This document shows positions 17,609 to 26,089 of a DNA stretch of 64,000 nt, in pieces. The notes beneath the pieces are model-generated. The model saw only the letters and a list, made by a program, of their open reading frames with translations, was not told the origin of the DNA and searched no databases. The number at the start of each line of letters is the position of its first letter. Within the stretch, counting starts at the first letter, position 1. Where the stretch lies: positions 1,364,001-1,428,000 of the forward strand of contig NZ_CP095757.1 of assembly GCF_023093535.1 (NCBI RefSeq). The letters are read 5' to 3'. This DNA is from Halovivax limisalsi (GTDB lineage Archaea; Halobacteriota; Halobacteria; Halobacteriales; Natrialbaceae). A program made the position numbers and the translations under genes.

Positions 17609-19582
17609 ATGGGACTAACGCTTACCGAGAAAATTCTGGACGATCACCTCGTCGAGGGCGAACTCGAGACCGGCGAGGAGATCGGGATCGAGATCGATCA
17701 GGTACTCACGCAGGACACGACGGGAACGATGGTCTGGCTGCAGTTCGAGGCGATGGGGCTGGACGAGGTCCAGACCGAGATCGCCGCCCAGTACTGCGAC
17801 CACCAGACCTACCAGTTCGACTTTAAGAACACCGACGACCACCGGTTCCTCCGGTCGGCCGCCGGGACCTACGGCGCACACTTTTCCCGACCCGGCAACG
17901 GCATCTGTCACAACGTCCACCGGGAGAACTTCGCCGCGCCCGGCAAGACGCTGCTCGGCTCCGACTCGCACACGCCGACGCCGGGCGGGCTGGGCCAGCT
18001 CGCCATCGGCGCCGGCGGGATCGACGTCACCGTCGCGATGGGCGGGGCGCCATACTACATCGAGATGCCCGAAGTCGTCAACGTCCGCCTCGAGGGCGAA
18101 CTCCCCGACTGGGCGACCGCGAAGGACGTCATCCTCGAGCTCCTCCGCCGGCTGACCGTCAAGGGCGGCGTCGGCAAGATCCTCGAGTACACGGGCCCGG
18201 GCGTCGAGACGCTCACCGCGCCCGAGCGGATGACGATCACCAACATGGGGACCGAACTGGGCGCGACCTCGTCGCTCTTCCCGACCGACGAGCAGACGAA
18301 GGACTACCTCGAACGCGTCGGCCGCGGCGAGGCGTACACCGAACTCCAGCCGGACGACGACGCCGAGTACGACGACGAGATCGTCGTCGACCTCTCGGAG
18401 CTCGAGCCGCTGATCGCCGAGCCGTCGATGCCGGACAACGTCGTTCCCGTCCGCGAGGTCGCGGGCACCGATGTCGACCAGGTCATCGTCGGCTCCTGTA
18501 CCAACGGCGCCTACGAGGACGTCCTCCCGGCCGCGAAGATGCTGGAGGGCCGCCAGGTCGACCGCAAGACCGAGATGATCGTCGCGCCCGGTTCGAAGCA
18601 GGCCTCCGAACTGCTCGCCCGCCAGGGCTGGGTCGCCGAGCTGATGGCCGCCGGCGTCAACTTCTCGGAGGCGACCTGCGGCGCCTGCATCGGCATCGGT
18701 CACGTCCCCGCCTCGGACTCCGTCTCGCTGCGGACCTTCAACCGCAACTTCGAGGGCCGGTCCGGCATCGAGGACGACAACGTCTACCTCTGCTCGCCCG
18801 AGGTCGCCGCCGCGGCCGCCCTCGCGGGCGAGATCGTCGACCCGCGGGACCTGGCCGACGAACTCGGCGATCTCGAGGCGCCCGGCTTCGAACTCGCCGA
18901 GGCGTACGACGCCTCGAAGGCCGACCTCATCACCCCCGATCAGGCCGTCGACGACGACCTCATCAAGGGGCCCAACATCGGCGAGGTGCCGCTGCGAGAG
19001 GGGATCGACGAGGATATCGCGGGCGAGGTCCTGCTCAAGATGGGCGACAACATCACGACGGACCACATCATCCCAGCGACCCAGGACATCCTGATGTACC
19101 GCTCGAACATCGACAAACTCTCCGAGTTCACGCTGAGCCGCGTCGACGAGACGTTCGCCGACCGGGCGGCCGAAGCCGACGGCGGCGTCCTGCTCGCCGG
19201 CGAGAACTACGGCCAGGGCTCCTCGCGCGAACACGCCGCGATGTGTCCGATGCACCTGGGCGTCGAGGCGGTCCTCGCCCGGAGCTTCGCCCGGATCCAC
19301 CGCGCGAACCTCTTTAACTTCGGGATCGTCCCGCTGGTCATCGACGAGGCCGCCTACGACTCGATCGACCAGGGCGACGAGGTCGAGATCGTCGAGGACG
19401 TCGAGACGGGCGTCTCCGAGGGGCGCTCGGAGTTCACCGTTCGCGTCAACGGAACCGACGAGTACATCGCGACGCTCGACGCCTCCCAGCGCGAGCGCGA
19501 CATCCTCGCCGCCGGCGGCAAGCTCTCCTGGACGAAGGCCCAGGCGCAGGACGGCGGCACCGAAGCGCCTGCGGACGACTGA
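17609..19582 (+). CDS. acn: Aconitate hydratase
   Basis: A 657-residue aconitase that isomerises citrate to isocitrate in the TCA cycle. The [4Fe-4S] ligands are visible in GSCTNGAYED (near residue 297) and TCGACIGIGH (near 357 and 360). The C-terminal swivelling domain carries GDNITTDHIIPA and GENYGQGSSREHAAM with the substrate-binding Ser/Arg. Length matches the archaeal type (about 655), shorter than bacterial AcnA. The ATG at 17609 gives the conserved MGLTLTEKILDDHL. It is monocistronic with its own promoter. Confidence 0.96.
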   Translation: MGLTLTEKILDDHLVEGELETGEEIGIEIDQVLTQDTTGTMVWLQFEAMGLDEVQTEIAAQYCDHQTYQFDFKNTDDHRFLRSAAGTYGAHFSRPGNGICHNVHRENFAAPGKTLLGSDSHTPTPGGLGQLAIGAGGIDVTVAMGGAPYYIEMPEVVNVRLEGELPDWATAKDVILELLRRLTVKGGVGKILEYTGPGVETLTAPERMTITNMGTELGATSSLFPTDEQTKDYLERVGRGEAYTELQPDDDAEYDDEIVVDLSELEPLIAEPSMPDNVVPVREVAGTDVDQVIVGSCTNGAYEDVLPAAKMLEGRQVDRKTEMIVAPGSKQASELLARQGWVAELMAAGVNFSEATCGACIGIGHVPASDSVSLRTFNRNFEGRSGIEDDNVYLCSPEVAAAAALAGEIVDPRDLADELGDLEAPGFELAEAYDASKADLITPDQAVDDDLIKGPNIGEVPLREGIDEDIAGEVLLKMGDNITTDHIIPATQDILMYRSNIDKLSEFTLSRVDETFADRAAEADGGVLLAGENYGQGSSREHAAMCPMHLGVEAVLARSFARIHRANLFNFGIVPLVIDEAAYDSIDQGDEVEIVEDVETGVSEGRSEFTVRVNGTDEYIATLDASQRERDILAAGGKLSWTKAQAQDGGTEAPADD

Positions 19583-19680
19583 GCGACGAGCGTCCGCGAC
19601 GCGTCTCGACGGTCTTCGACGGCCGGCCCGATCGGTCACGATCAACACTTCCGGGACGGATCGACGGGCGTGTGGTTTCC

Positions 19681-20292
19681 TTACTGCAACAGCCTATCCC
19701 GAGAATCGTCGTCGATGAGTGGCGGATCCTCGTCGATTCCAAGTCGACTCCGTCGTGCGAGAAATCGGTGAGCGAGCGACGAGACGGCGAAGGAAACGAC
19801 GACGAAGACGGTCACCGCGTGCGGGGGAAGGGTCGACACTGGATAGATCGAGAGCACGGATGCGACGAGTACGATCGCCGACACCGCGGCCAGTCCCAGA
19901 TAGTACTCGTTCCACGGTAATTCGTGCCCTCGGACGACGTCGATGTAAATCTCGACGTCCGACAGCGCCGCCGTCGGTTCGACGGTCCCCCGGTCGCGGT
20001 CGAAGTTGACGACGCCACTCTGATCCATCTTCGGCAGGTGTGACTGCTGGAGCGCCGTGTAGACGCGTTTTCGATCCTTGCTCGAAACCTCCTCGTAGTC
20101 GAGTCCGTCCTCCCAGGCGGCGATCCGCTGGGAGAGATCACCGATGGTCAACGTCTTTCCTTCGCACATGAGCGCGTAGAGCACCTGTCGCCGTCGCTGA
20201 TTCGCCAGGAGCTCAAAGAGTTCGTCTTCCGTCAGTTGTACACCCTGTTCGCTCACCCGCGCCCCCGTTCCCTTGCCGTGCGCTGTCGCCAT
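19681..20292 (-). CDS. DUF7344-like winged-helix regulator with two TM segments
   Basis: 203 residues. A winged-helix domain (about 20-110; LFELLANQRRRQVLYAL, RIAAWEDGLDYEEVSS, RKRVYTALQQSHLPKMDQSG) is followed by DVEIYIDVVRGHELPW and two hydrophobic segments (AAVSAIVLVASVLSIYPV, AVTVFVVVSFAVSSLAHRF). This is the haloarchaeal DUF7344 layout: a DNA-binding domain tethered to the membrane. TTTTAA 29-34 nt upstream supports the ATG at 20292. It borders the surface-protein locus and faces away from the first fibre-like gene, so it may control that locus. Two paralogues lie at 21958 and 32252. Confidence 0.82.
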   Translation of the reverse strand: MATAHGKGTGARVSEQGVQLTEDELFELLANQRRRQVLYALMCEGKTLTIGDLSQRIAAWEDGLDYEEVSSKDRKRVYTALQQSHLPKMDQSGVVNFDRDRGTVEPTAALSDVEIYIDVVRGHELPWNEYYLGLAAVSAIVLVASVLSIYPVSTLPPHAVTVFVVVSFAVSSLAHRFLARRSRLGIDEDPPLIDDDSRDRLLQ

Positions 20293-20320
20293 CCGTGCCA
20301 CGAACACAACGACGACACAA

Positions 20321-20326
20321 TTAAAA
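20321..20326 (-). promoter_or_regulatory. Promoter of the DUF7344-like gene
   Basis: TTTTAA on the minus strand, 29-34 nt before the ATG at 20292; predicts a near-leaderless mRNA. The adjoining region (20327-20465) is strongly AT-rich and gene-free. Confidence 0.5.
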
Positions 20327-20487
20327 GTATTCCATCACTTATCGCCAAAATAAATATCACGGAAGAGCTATCGAAAGTTATGGAAGCGCAAAGTTCGAAC
20401 AGTTCTTCCCGCAGAGTATCTGCATTTGCTCGCGGTGAAATTTATATTAATATTACATGTAATGCGGACGGTGGTTCACAGTATACC

Positions 20488-20588
20488 GTTGACCGGCGGT
20501 CAACCTTCGGAATACGCGTGTGGATGGCCGTTGACCGGCGGTCAACACTCGGAACACCTGTGTGGGAGGTTGTTGACTGCTGGTCAAA
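20488..20588. repeat. Three tandem 17-bp palindromes at an exact 42-bp period
   Basis: GTTGACCGGCGGTCAAC occurs at 20488-20504 and 20530-20546, and a degenerate third copy GTTGACTGCTGGTCAAA at 20572-20588. Starts are 42 bp apart, four helical turns, so all sites face the same side of the helix. The first two units also share spacer sequence (CGGAA.AC..GTGTGG). The array ends just before an ATTACGATATAC promoter (about 20617-20628) and 82 bp before the ATG at 20670. It reads as a cooperative regulator-binding array. A continuous frame crosses it because 42 is divisible by 3, but I do not regard that as a gene. Confidence 0.75.
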
Positions 20589-20669
20589 CCGACGGTGAAC
20601 GGACGCCACGTCTGTATTACGATATACCCGCTTCGGATAGTACCGCGTGCCCCTCGGGGGCGAGATAGC

Positions 20670-21182
20670 ATGCAGCGACGAAAGTTCATCATCGGTACGG
20701 GCGCACTGGCAACGGCAACGGCGGCGGCAGTGGGGACGGGGGCGTTCTCTTCCGTCACCGCCGCGCGAAACATCGACGTCGCGGTCGCGGACGACGCGAG
20801 CGCGTACCTGAAACTGAAGGGAACGGATTCACATTACGTCGTCGACGACGGGGACGGCGGCACCCTCGCCATCGACATGAGCGACTCCAACCCGACGAAC
20901 GCGGGCGGAACGGGTGTCAACCCCAACGCGGTGACCGAGTTCGACGACCTGTTCGTCGTCGCGAATCACGGAACCCAGCCCGTCTCCGTCGGGATTTCGA
21001 AATCCGGGCAGCACCCGGACGCCGTGACGTTCGAGGATAGCAACGGCAACTCGCTGTCGAACGGGATCGACCTGGACGTCGGCGAACAGGCGAGCATCAG
21101 CGTCGTCGTGGACACGACGGCCGGATCCATCTCGGTGAACGAAGAACTGCTCGACAGCGTCGTCATCCAGGCGCTGGCCTAA
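20670..21182 (+). CDS. Secreted DUF1102-like (TasA/camelysin-like) fibre-type protein 1
   Basis: 170 residues. The twin-arginine start MQRRKFIIGTGAL leads into a hydrophobic stretch ending GTGAFSSV (about 21-29). Then comes a beta-rich domain with the family phrase VAVADDASAYLKLK and the core motif DLFVVANHGTQPVSVGI (93-109), a Phe-x-x-x-Asn-x-Gly beta pair as in TasA-type subunits. It is the shortest of six paralogues here. The downstream paralogue starts 13 bp after its stop, so the two form an operon behind the palindrome array. I infer an exported structural subunit of the cell surface; no enzymatic residues are seen. Confidence 0.82.
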   Translation: MQRRKFIIGTGALATATAAAVGTGAFSSVTAARNIDVAVADDASAYLKLKGTDSHYVVDDGDGGTLAIDMSDSNPTNAGGTGVNPNAVTEFDDLFVVANHGTQPVSVGISKSGQHPDAVTFEDSNGNSLSNGIDLDVGEQASISVVVDTTAGSISVNEELLDSVVIQALA

Positions 21183-21195
21183 CGGTGTTCGATCA

Positions 21196-21765
21196 ATGCA
21201 ACGACGAACATTCGTCCTGAGCGGCGGTGCGATCGCCACCTGTGGCGCGCTCGCGCTCGGAACCGGCGCGTTCTCGAGCGTCGAAGCCGAGCGCGACGTG
21301 ACGATCGATGTCACGGACGACGCGAACGCCTACCTGAGCATCCGTCCGTACAACGGGCCGAACGGCAACTACGCCACCATGACCGACGGCGAGATGGCGG
21401 TCGACCTGACCGGCGATAACGGCAACGTCGCCGGCAAGGGGGTGAATACGAACGCCCTGACGGGAATCGCCAACCTGTTCACGATCGAGAATCAGGGGAC
21501 CCAGGCGGTCGACGTGGGCGTCTCGCCGATCGCGTTCCTCGACGTCGACGGCAGCATCTTTCCCCCGTCCTTCGACGGCGTCCTCGCCGTCTTGCTCGTT
21601 CCACAGGGCAGCTGGGGTATCCAGCCCGGCGGCGGGATTTCGATCCCGGACGTCGGGCCCGGCGAGGCGATTCACTTCAGCCTGCTGGCCCTCGCGTTCC
21701 CCGAAAGTGCGATCGACGGTCCCGAAATCGACGATCAGATCGAAATCACGGCGGAGGTCCCATGA
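21196..21765 (+). CDS. Secreted DUF1102-like fibre-type protein 2
   Basis: 189 residues, paralogous to the preceding gene. The signal is MQRRTFVLSGGAIATCGALA with GTGAFSSVEAERDV following. The core motif NLFTIENQGTQAVDVGV is at 93-109. The C-terminal half has extra hydrophobic beta segments (GVLAVLLVPQGSWG and HFSLLALAFPES). Two closely related subunits in one operon could co-assemble as major and minor or cap subunits. The stop codon overlaps the ATG of a 42-codon ORF. Confidence 0.82.
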   Translation: MQRRTFVLSGGAIATCGALALGTGAFSSVEAERDVTIDVTDDANAYLSIRPYNGPNGNYATMTDGEMAVDLTGDNGNVAGKGVNTNALTGIANLFTIENQGTQAVDVGVSPIAFLDVDGSIFPPSFDGVLAVLLVPQGSWGIQPGGGISIPDVGPGEAIHFSLLALAFPESAIDGPEIDDQIEITAEVP

Positions 21766-21890
21766 TGGCTCCTGACAGTCCAACGCTCGAAGACTACGAG
21801 GAAGCGGTCGGCATCGATGTCGATCTCGGCGACGTCGAGGTCGATAGAGAATCGATCAACGCCGAACTGGAGCGGCTCTTCGACGGGTAG
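21762..21890 (+). CDS. 42-residue acidic micro-protein coupled to the fibre operon
   Basis: This short frame begins ATGATG, its first ATG overlapping the TGA of the preceding gene (ATGA), and ends TAG at 21890. The product is MMAPDSPTLEDYEEAVGID plus 23 further residues, acidic and helix-prone, with no signal peptide, so it would stay in the cytoplasm. Codon third positions are G/C-rich like real genes. The 4-bp overlap argues for translation coupled to the secreted subunits. It could be a chaperone or regulator of the operon; no homologue is recalled. Confidence 0.5.
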   Translation: MMAPDSPTLEDYEEAVGIDVDLGDVEVDRESINAELERLFDG

Positions 21891-21957
21891 TCGGGTCTGC
21901 CCCGGCACCGACGGCCGAGCCGGGGCCTCACACGCGACGATTCCCCGTTCGTGACCG

Positions 21958-22584
21958 TCACTCGAGCTCCGGCGGTGGTGCGTCCGCACCCCTCGCTCGC
22001 CGTCGAACGTCGTGCCACTGACCGAGGGCCAGGAGGCCGAACGCGACGACGATCACCGTGGCGACGGCGAGGGGCGACAGCGCCGCCACCGGCCAGATCC
22101 CTAGCCACCCGAGCGCGAGGACCCCGATCGACGCGGCGGCGAGTCCGAGCGTGCGCGCGGACCAGTCCGTCGAGTCCCCGGTATCGGTCGTCGGGTAGCA
22201 CTCGATGGTCGCCAGCGCCTCGGTCGGTTCGACGAACCGGCGGTCCTCGTCGTAGGTGACGATCGACGCCTCCTCGAGCGAGGGCAGGTGCGATTGCTGG
22301 AGCGCGGTGTAGACGCGCTTTCGCTGTTCGGAGGAGACGTCCTCCGGCGTACAGCCGTCCTCCCAGGCGGCGACTCGTTCGGTCAACTCGCCGAGCGTGA
22401 CGCCCTCGGGATGGCGTTTGAGATAGTACAGCGCGAACCGACGTCGCTGGTTCGCGAGGACGTCGTACAGCCGATCGACGTCGACGACCTGCCCGCTCGG
22501 CTCGCGCGGGAGCCCTCGCTCGTCCGCCCCTGGTAGGCCCCCTGGCGATTCACCGTCCCGTCGTGGTACTCCCTTTGCCCCCAT
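21958..22584 (-). CDS. DUF7344-like winged-helix regulator with two TM segments
   Basis: 208 residues, second copy of the regulator type at 19681. The winged-helix region runs DRLYDVLANQRRRFALYYL to RKRVYTALQQSHLPSLEEAS, then FVEPTEALATIE, two membrane segments (ARTLGLAAASIGVLALGWLGI, LSPLAVATVIVVAFGLLAL) and a basic tail. The N-terminal 35 residues are variable, so a start nearer VVDVDRLYDVL is possible. It converges with the two-subunit fibre operon and is 155 bp from the next minus-strand fibre gene. An AT-rich CATTTATTTG lies about 40 nt upstream. Confidence 0.8.
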   Translation of the reverse strand: MGAKGVPRRDGESPGGLPGADERGLPREPSGQVVDVDRLYDVLANQRRRFALYYLKRHPEGVTLGELTERVAAWEDGCTPEDVSSEQRKRVYTALQQSHLPSLEEASIVTYDEDRRFVEPTEALATIECYPTTDTGDSTDWSARTLGLAAASIGVLALGWLGIWPVAALSPLAVATVIVVAFGLLALGQWHDVRRRARGADAPPPELE

Positions 22585-22738
22585 TAGACCACCCGATTAC
22601 ATCGGAGCGAACGGGCTGACACCAAATAAATGCAGGGTATATCTATTCGAATTATTGTAAGTAATGGGGGTCAGCGATCCCGGCCCGGGTTATCGTGGCC
22701 GTGGTCGCGGGGTGCAGACGGATTGCACGATCCCGGTC

Positions 22739-23674
22739 TCATTCGACGGTGGGCACGACGTCGGCGTGCACTGCGAGCACGATCGTCTCGGCGCTTGCAG
22801 CCGACCCGTCGATCGCGTCGAGCGGGATCGTGTACGTCGAGGTCGAGGGATCGTACGTCGCGCTCGCGCTGTCGTGCTGGAAGCGACCGGGTGCGGCGTT
22901 GACGGCGGCGAGGCGGTCGGTTCCGACGGCCGCGTAACAGTGGCTCTTCCGGAGCATCGTCCCCTCGTTCGATTGCAGCGAGACGGTCACCGCGTCGCCG
23001 TCGTCGTCGAACTCGACCGACCCGACCTGCTCCCCGTGGTCGAGATCGTTCTGGCCCGCTCCGCTCCAGAGCTGGCCGTCGACGGGACCGGCGCCGAGCT
23101 CGTACGGCAGGTACCAGCCCCAGCGATTGGCCCGTATTCCCTCGAGTTCGTTGAGTCGGTTGGCCGTCGGATCCGGTGTTCCGTCCGGTCCCTCGCGGAT
23201 CGCCCACGCCGTCTCCGACGGACAGTGACACGCGATCGAAATCTCGTCGGTCCGGTGGGCGTGAACGCTCAGATCGGGCCCCGACACCTCGATCTCGAAG
23301 TTGACGGGTCGGGTTCCGTCCCCGTCGAGGCAGGATAGTCGGGCGCGCACCTCGGCAGTCTCGCCGACGTCGATCGAGTCGGGCAACGCGAGGAGTTCGA
23401 CCCCGATCTCCTCGTCGGCACCGACGGCGTCGAACGAGAACGACTCGATCGGCGCTTTGAGTTGATTGGTGACCCACAGCAGCGTCTCGACGGCTTCGCA
23501 GTCGAACTCGATCGTATCGTTGTACTGCAACCGAAGATAGGCCTCGTCGTCGCCGACGGTCTCGATGGAGACGTCGCGAGTCGCGTCGACTCGCGAGTAC
23601 GCACCGGAGCCGATGACGACGCTACTTCCGATCGAGGCCGTTCCCATTCCCAGAACGAACGTTCGTCGTTTCAT
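22739..23674 (-). CDS. Secreted DUF1102-like protein 3 with long C-terminal domain
   Basis: 311 residues. The signal is MKRRTFVLGMGTASIGSSVV, then IGSGAYSRVDATRDVSI and DDEAYLRLQ, with the paralogous core at LLWVTNQLKAPIESFSF (65-81). Here the usual Gly of the Asn-x-Gly pair is replaced by Leu. The C-terminal 150 residues are not shared with the others; they include CHCPSE and a Trp-rich stretch (ANRWGWYLPYELG). It looks like a divergent accessory subunit. It stands alone, with about 650 bp gene-free upstream. Confidence 0.78.
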   Translation of the reverse strand: MKRRTFVLGMGTASIGSSVVIGSGAYSRVDATRDVSIETVGDDEAYLRLQYNDTIEFDCEAVETLLWVTNQLKAPIESFSFDAVGADEEIGVELLALPDSIDVGETAEVRARLSCLDGDGTRPVNFEIEVSGPDLSVHAHRTDEISIACHCPSETAWAIREGPDGTPDPTANRLNELEGIRANRWGWYLPYELGAGPVDGQLWSGAGQNDLDHGEQVGSVEFDDDGDAVTVSLQSNEGTMLRKSHCYAAVGTDRLAAVNAAPGRFQHDSASATYDPSTSTYTIPLDAIDGSAASAETIVLAVHADVVPTVE

Positions 23675-24322
23675 TGTAGAGTCTCGTGCTGCGTTCGCGC
23701 TACGTCTCGAATCCCATTGTCCACCGATCGTCGATCTCGTCGGCCTTGTCGCCGCCACGTTGTCGGCGAAGCGGCTGGCCGCCGACCCGACGAGGGGCAA
23801 CCGCCCGGCACGGTCCCCGTTGACGGCATCGATCCCCGGCAACGACTTAGTAGTGCGCCGATAGCGGTGTCACAGAGCGGTCCTGAACCAGTTCAAAGCG
23901 ATCGTTTATCGCGCGAAGGGTGAGCAAGATCGGGGGACTGCGCGGCCACGGCCACCACCGAACTGTTCCGGGTTACGTGATATCGCGGAGCCGGGGCTAT
24001 CGGCTGCCGACCACGGTGTTCGGGCGGACGGCTGCCGACTACTCGAGTCGTGGTAGCGGCGATCGCGACGGTCGTCGTGGCCAGGACGAGTCTGGGCCAG
24101 TCGACGAGCCGGTCATCGCGCTGCCGGGAGAAGAGAGGTATCGACGGGCGAGTAGCCCGTGCCGGTTCGGCTGTTCGTCTCGTACGCGAAGTGCGCGCCG
24201 GCGACCCGTTCTGCAGTCGTCGGCCGTGGGTGGGCGCCTCGATCGCGTTCGACGGCCCTCGGGGTCGATCCGATCGGACGACGCTGCGGTCGTTCGGATC
24301 GATTCGAAGCGACGGTCAGAGG
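23675..24322. other. Gene-free stretch
   Basis: About 650 bp between two minus-strand surface-protein genes. Open frames exist on both strands but have arginine/serine-rich composition and no motif I recognise. I see no clear promoter box within 40 bp of 23674, so the downstream gene probably has a leader. Confidence 0.4.
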
Positions 24323-25423
24323 TCAGTGCTGTTCGTCGCAGGTGCGCCAGCCCTGTGCCGACGCCTCGTCGCTCATTTCGGGATACTGTTCCGGCGAGAT
24401 GGTCTCGTCCGGCTCGCCCTCCGCGGGGAGGTCAACCTCGACGACGAGCAGGTCGTCGTCGACGTCGGACGGCGCCTCCGCGGGTACGCCGTGACCCTCC
24501 GTCGAGTACCAGTCGGCGAGGTCCTCGAGACCGTTCTCCGTCTTGTACTGCGCCCACGTCTGTGCGAGCGGGTTGCACTCCGATCCCGACTCCCAGAAGA
24601 GGAGTCCTGCCAGCGGGACGCTCGCGTCGCCGGAGCGGATCTCCGACGTCGACGATCCGAGCGAGTGATCCGAACGGAACTCGCCGGGCGAGTCGGCGAT
24701 GGCGAGGTCGTAGGTGACGCTCGCGCCGGAGCCCGCGCCGTCGTTCCCGACGGTGTACTCCGTGCCCGTTCGCTTGTAGCCGTCACCGTCCTGCTCGTAG
24801 GTCGTACAGACGTATTCACCGTAGAGATGCGGACACGTCGGCGTCTGGCCGCAGTCGCCGTCGACGTCGGCGACGATGGTGACGTCGTTGTCGAGCGCGT
24901 CGAGGAGCATATCGCCCTCCTCGAGGCCGTAGCTCTTGGTGCGGATGCCGACGCAGATACACTCGCCGACGTCGAGCGAGACGGCGTTACCCTCGCCGAC
25001 GACCGAGGCCTCGTCGTCGGCGCCGAGGTAGAATTCGACGCGGCGGTCGCCCTCGTACGTGGGCCAGTTATCGTCGTCCTGGATCCAGATGCAGGCCGAT
25101 TCCTTGCCCTGGTTACAGATCTGGAAGACGTTGTGGAACCAGCTCGTGGAATTCGAGTTGATTCCGGCACCCAGCGGGGTCGAGTCCCGCGTGGGGTTGT
25201 CCTCGTCCATGTAGATCTTGAGGTGGCCGTTGTCGTCGAGGTGGGCGTAACTGCCGTTTGGCGAGTCACACTTGTCCAATCCGAGGTAGGCGTTCGGGTC
25301 CTCCGCCACCGCGATGGAGACGGCCCGGTCCGATTCGACGCGACTGAACGCGCCGGTTCCGACGAGCGCGCTCGCACCGATGGTGGTGCTACCGACGCCC
25401 GCGAGGAATGTTCTTCGTTGCAT
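24323..25423 (-). CDS. Secreted DUF1102-like protein 4, mosaic with protein 6
   Basis: 366 residues. The signal is MQRRTFLAGVGSTTIGASAL, then GTGAFSRVESDRAVSIAVAE. The core is VFQICNQGKESACIWIQ (99-115), and GECICVGIRTKSYGLEEGD (153-171) follows. Residues of about 27-191 are almost identical to protein 6 (26874-28547), because the DNA is duplicated. After Cys191 the C-terminus is unique: CPHLYGEYVCTTYEQDGDG, LLFWESGSECNPLAQTWAQY and WRTCDEQH, rich in Cys that may form disulphides outside the cell. Its ATG is only 21 bp downstream of the preceding gene's stop, so the two are co-transcribed. Confidence 0.83.
   Translation of the reverse strand: MQRRTFLAGVGSTTIGASALVGTGAFSRVESDRAVSIAVAEDPNAYLGLDKCDSPNGSYAHLDDNGHLKIYMDEDNPTRDSTPLGAGINSNSTSWFHNVFQICNQGKESACIWIQDDDNWPTYEGDRRVEFYLGADDEASVVGEGNAVSLDVGECICVGIRTKSYGLEEGDMLLDALDNDVTIVADVDGDCGQTPTCPHLYGEYVCTTYEQDGDGYKRTGTEYTVGNDGAGSGASVTYDLAIADSPGEFRSDHSLGSSTSEIRSGDASVPLAGLLFWESGSECNPLAQTWAQYKTENGLEDLADWYSTEGHGVPAEAPSDVDDDLLVVEVDLPAEGEPDETISPEQYPEMSDEASAQGWRTCDEQH
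24852..25354 (-). repeat. 503-bp segment duplicated at 27976-28478
   Basis: Aligns without gaps to 27976-28478 at an offset of 3124 bp. I count nine mismatches (about 98% identity), six of them clustered at about 25137-25172. It encodes the N-terminal fibre-like domain of two proteins that differ on both sides, indicating recent duplication or gene conversion. Confidence 0.9.
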
Positions 25424-25444
25424 GCTAGATGAAACGTCGATCGA

Positions 25445-26089
25445 TCAGCTCTGAACCTCGCCCGCGCCCGGCGCGTCGGCGACGATCGTGACGCTGCCGT
25501 CGATGAGCGGTTCGTCGGCCGTCGCGTCGACGCCGTAGGTCTTCGTGACGATGCGCATCGTCTCGCACTCGCCGACCTCGAGTTCGAGCGGCTCGTAGCC
25601 GGGCGCCTCCCAGTCGTCCTCGCTGTCCATCACGATCGAGTTGCCGTCCTCGTCCTGCACGTCGACGATGGGCGACCCCTCTTCGTTGATGCCCTCGGGC
25701 GCGGACGGGTGGAAGTCGAGATCCGTGACGTCGATCGAGATCGTCGCCGTGTCCTTGCCGTTGTTACAGATGTCGAACATCCCCTCGAAGTACGTCGTCG
25801 AGTCGGAGTTGACGCCTTCGCCGAGGTTGGGTTCCTCTCCCGAGTTCCCCTGCTGGTTACCCTCGCCGTCGATCTGGACGTAGAGGTGTCCGTTCTCGTC
25901 GAGCGCGACGTAGTTCTCACTGTTCTTCGTATCGAGCGGGACGAGCCCGAGGTAGGCCTCGTCGTCGGGCGCGACCTCGATGCTGACCGCACGATCCGAT
26001 TCGACGCGGCTGAACGCGCCCGAACCGATGAGCGCGCTGCCGCCAAGTGCTGTACCGCCGATGCCGACCAGGAAGTTGCGTCGTTTCAT
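25445..26089 (-). CDS. Secreted DUF1102-like protein 5
   Basis: 214 residues. The signal is MKRRNFLVGIGGTALGGSAL, then GSGAFSRVESDRAVSIEVAP and the core MFDICNNGKDTATISID (104-120). The C-terminal part continues as beta strands (ECETMRIVTKTYGV) without a fused domain. It is probably the plain subunit of this operon, with protein 4 encoded 21 bp downstream. The ATG at 26089 is the one that yields the twin-arginine signal; a TTG 36 nt upstream only lengthens it. A perfect 7-bp hairpin lies 51-68 nt upstream. Confidence 0.83.
   Translation of the reverse strand: MKRRNFLVGIGGTALGGSALIGSGAFSRVESDRAVSIEVAPDDEAYLGLVPLDTKNSENYVALDENGHLYVQIDGEGNQQGNSGEEPNLGEGVNSDSTTYFEGMFDICNNGKDTATISIDVTDLDFHPSAPEGINEEGSPIVDVQDEDGNSIVMDSEDDWEAPGYEPLELEVGECETMRIVTKTYGVDATADEPLIDGSVTIVADAPGAGEVQS

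Noticed and set aside
20236-20668. Two overlapping plus-strand frames across the palindrome array
   Set aside because: They stay open because the repeat period (42) is a multiple of 3. The products are low in acidic residues and resemble no protein.
23920-24717. Plus-strand frame of 265 codons in the 23.7-24.3 kb gap
   Set aside because: Runs antisense into a clear secreted-protein gene and has Arg/Ser-rich, non-haloarchaeal composition.
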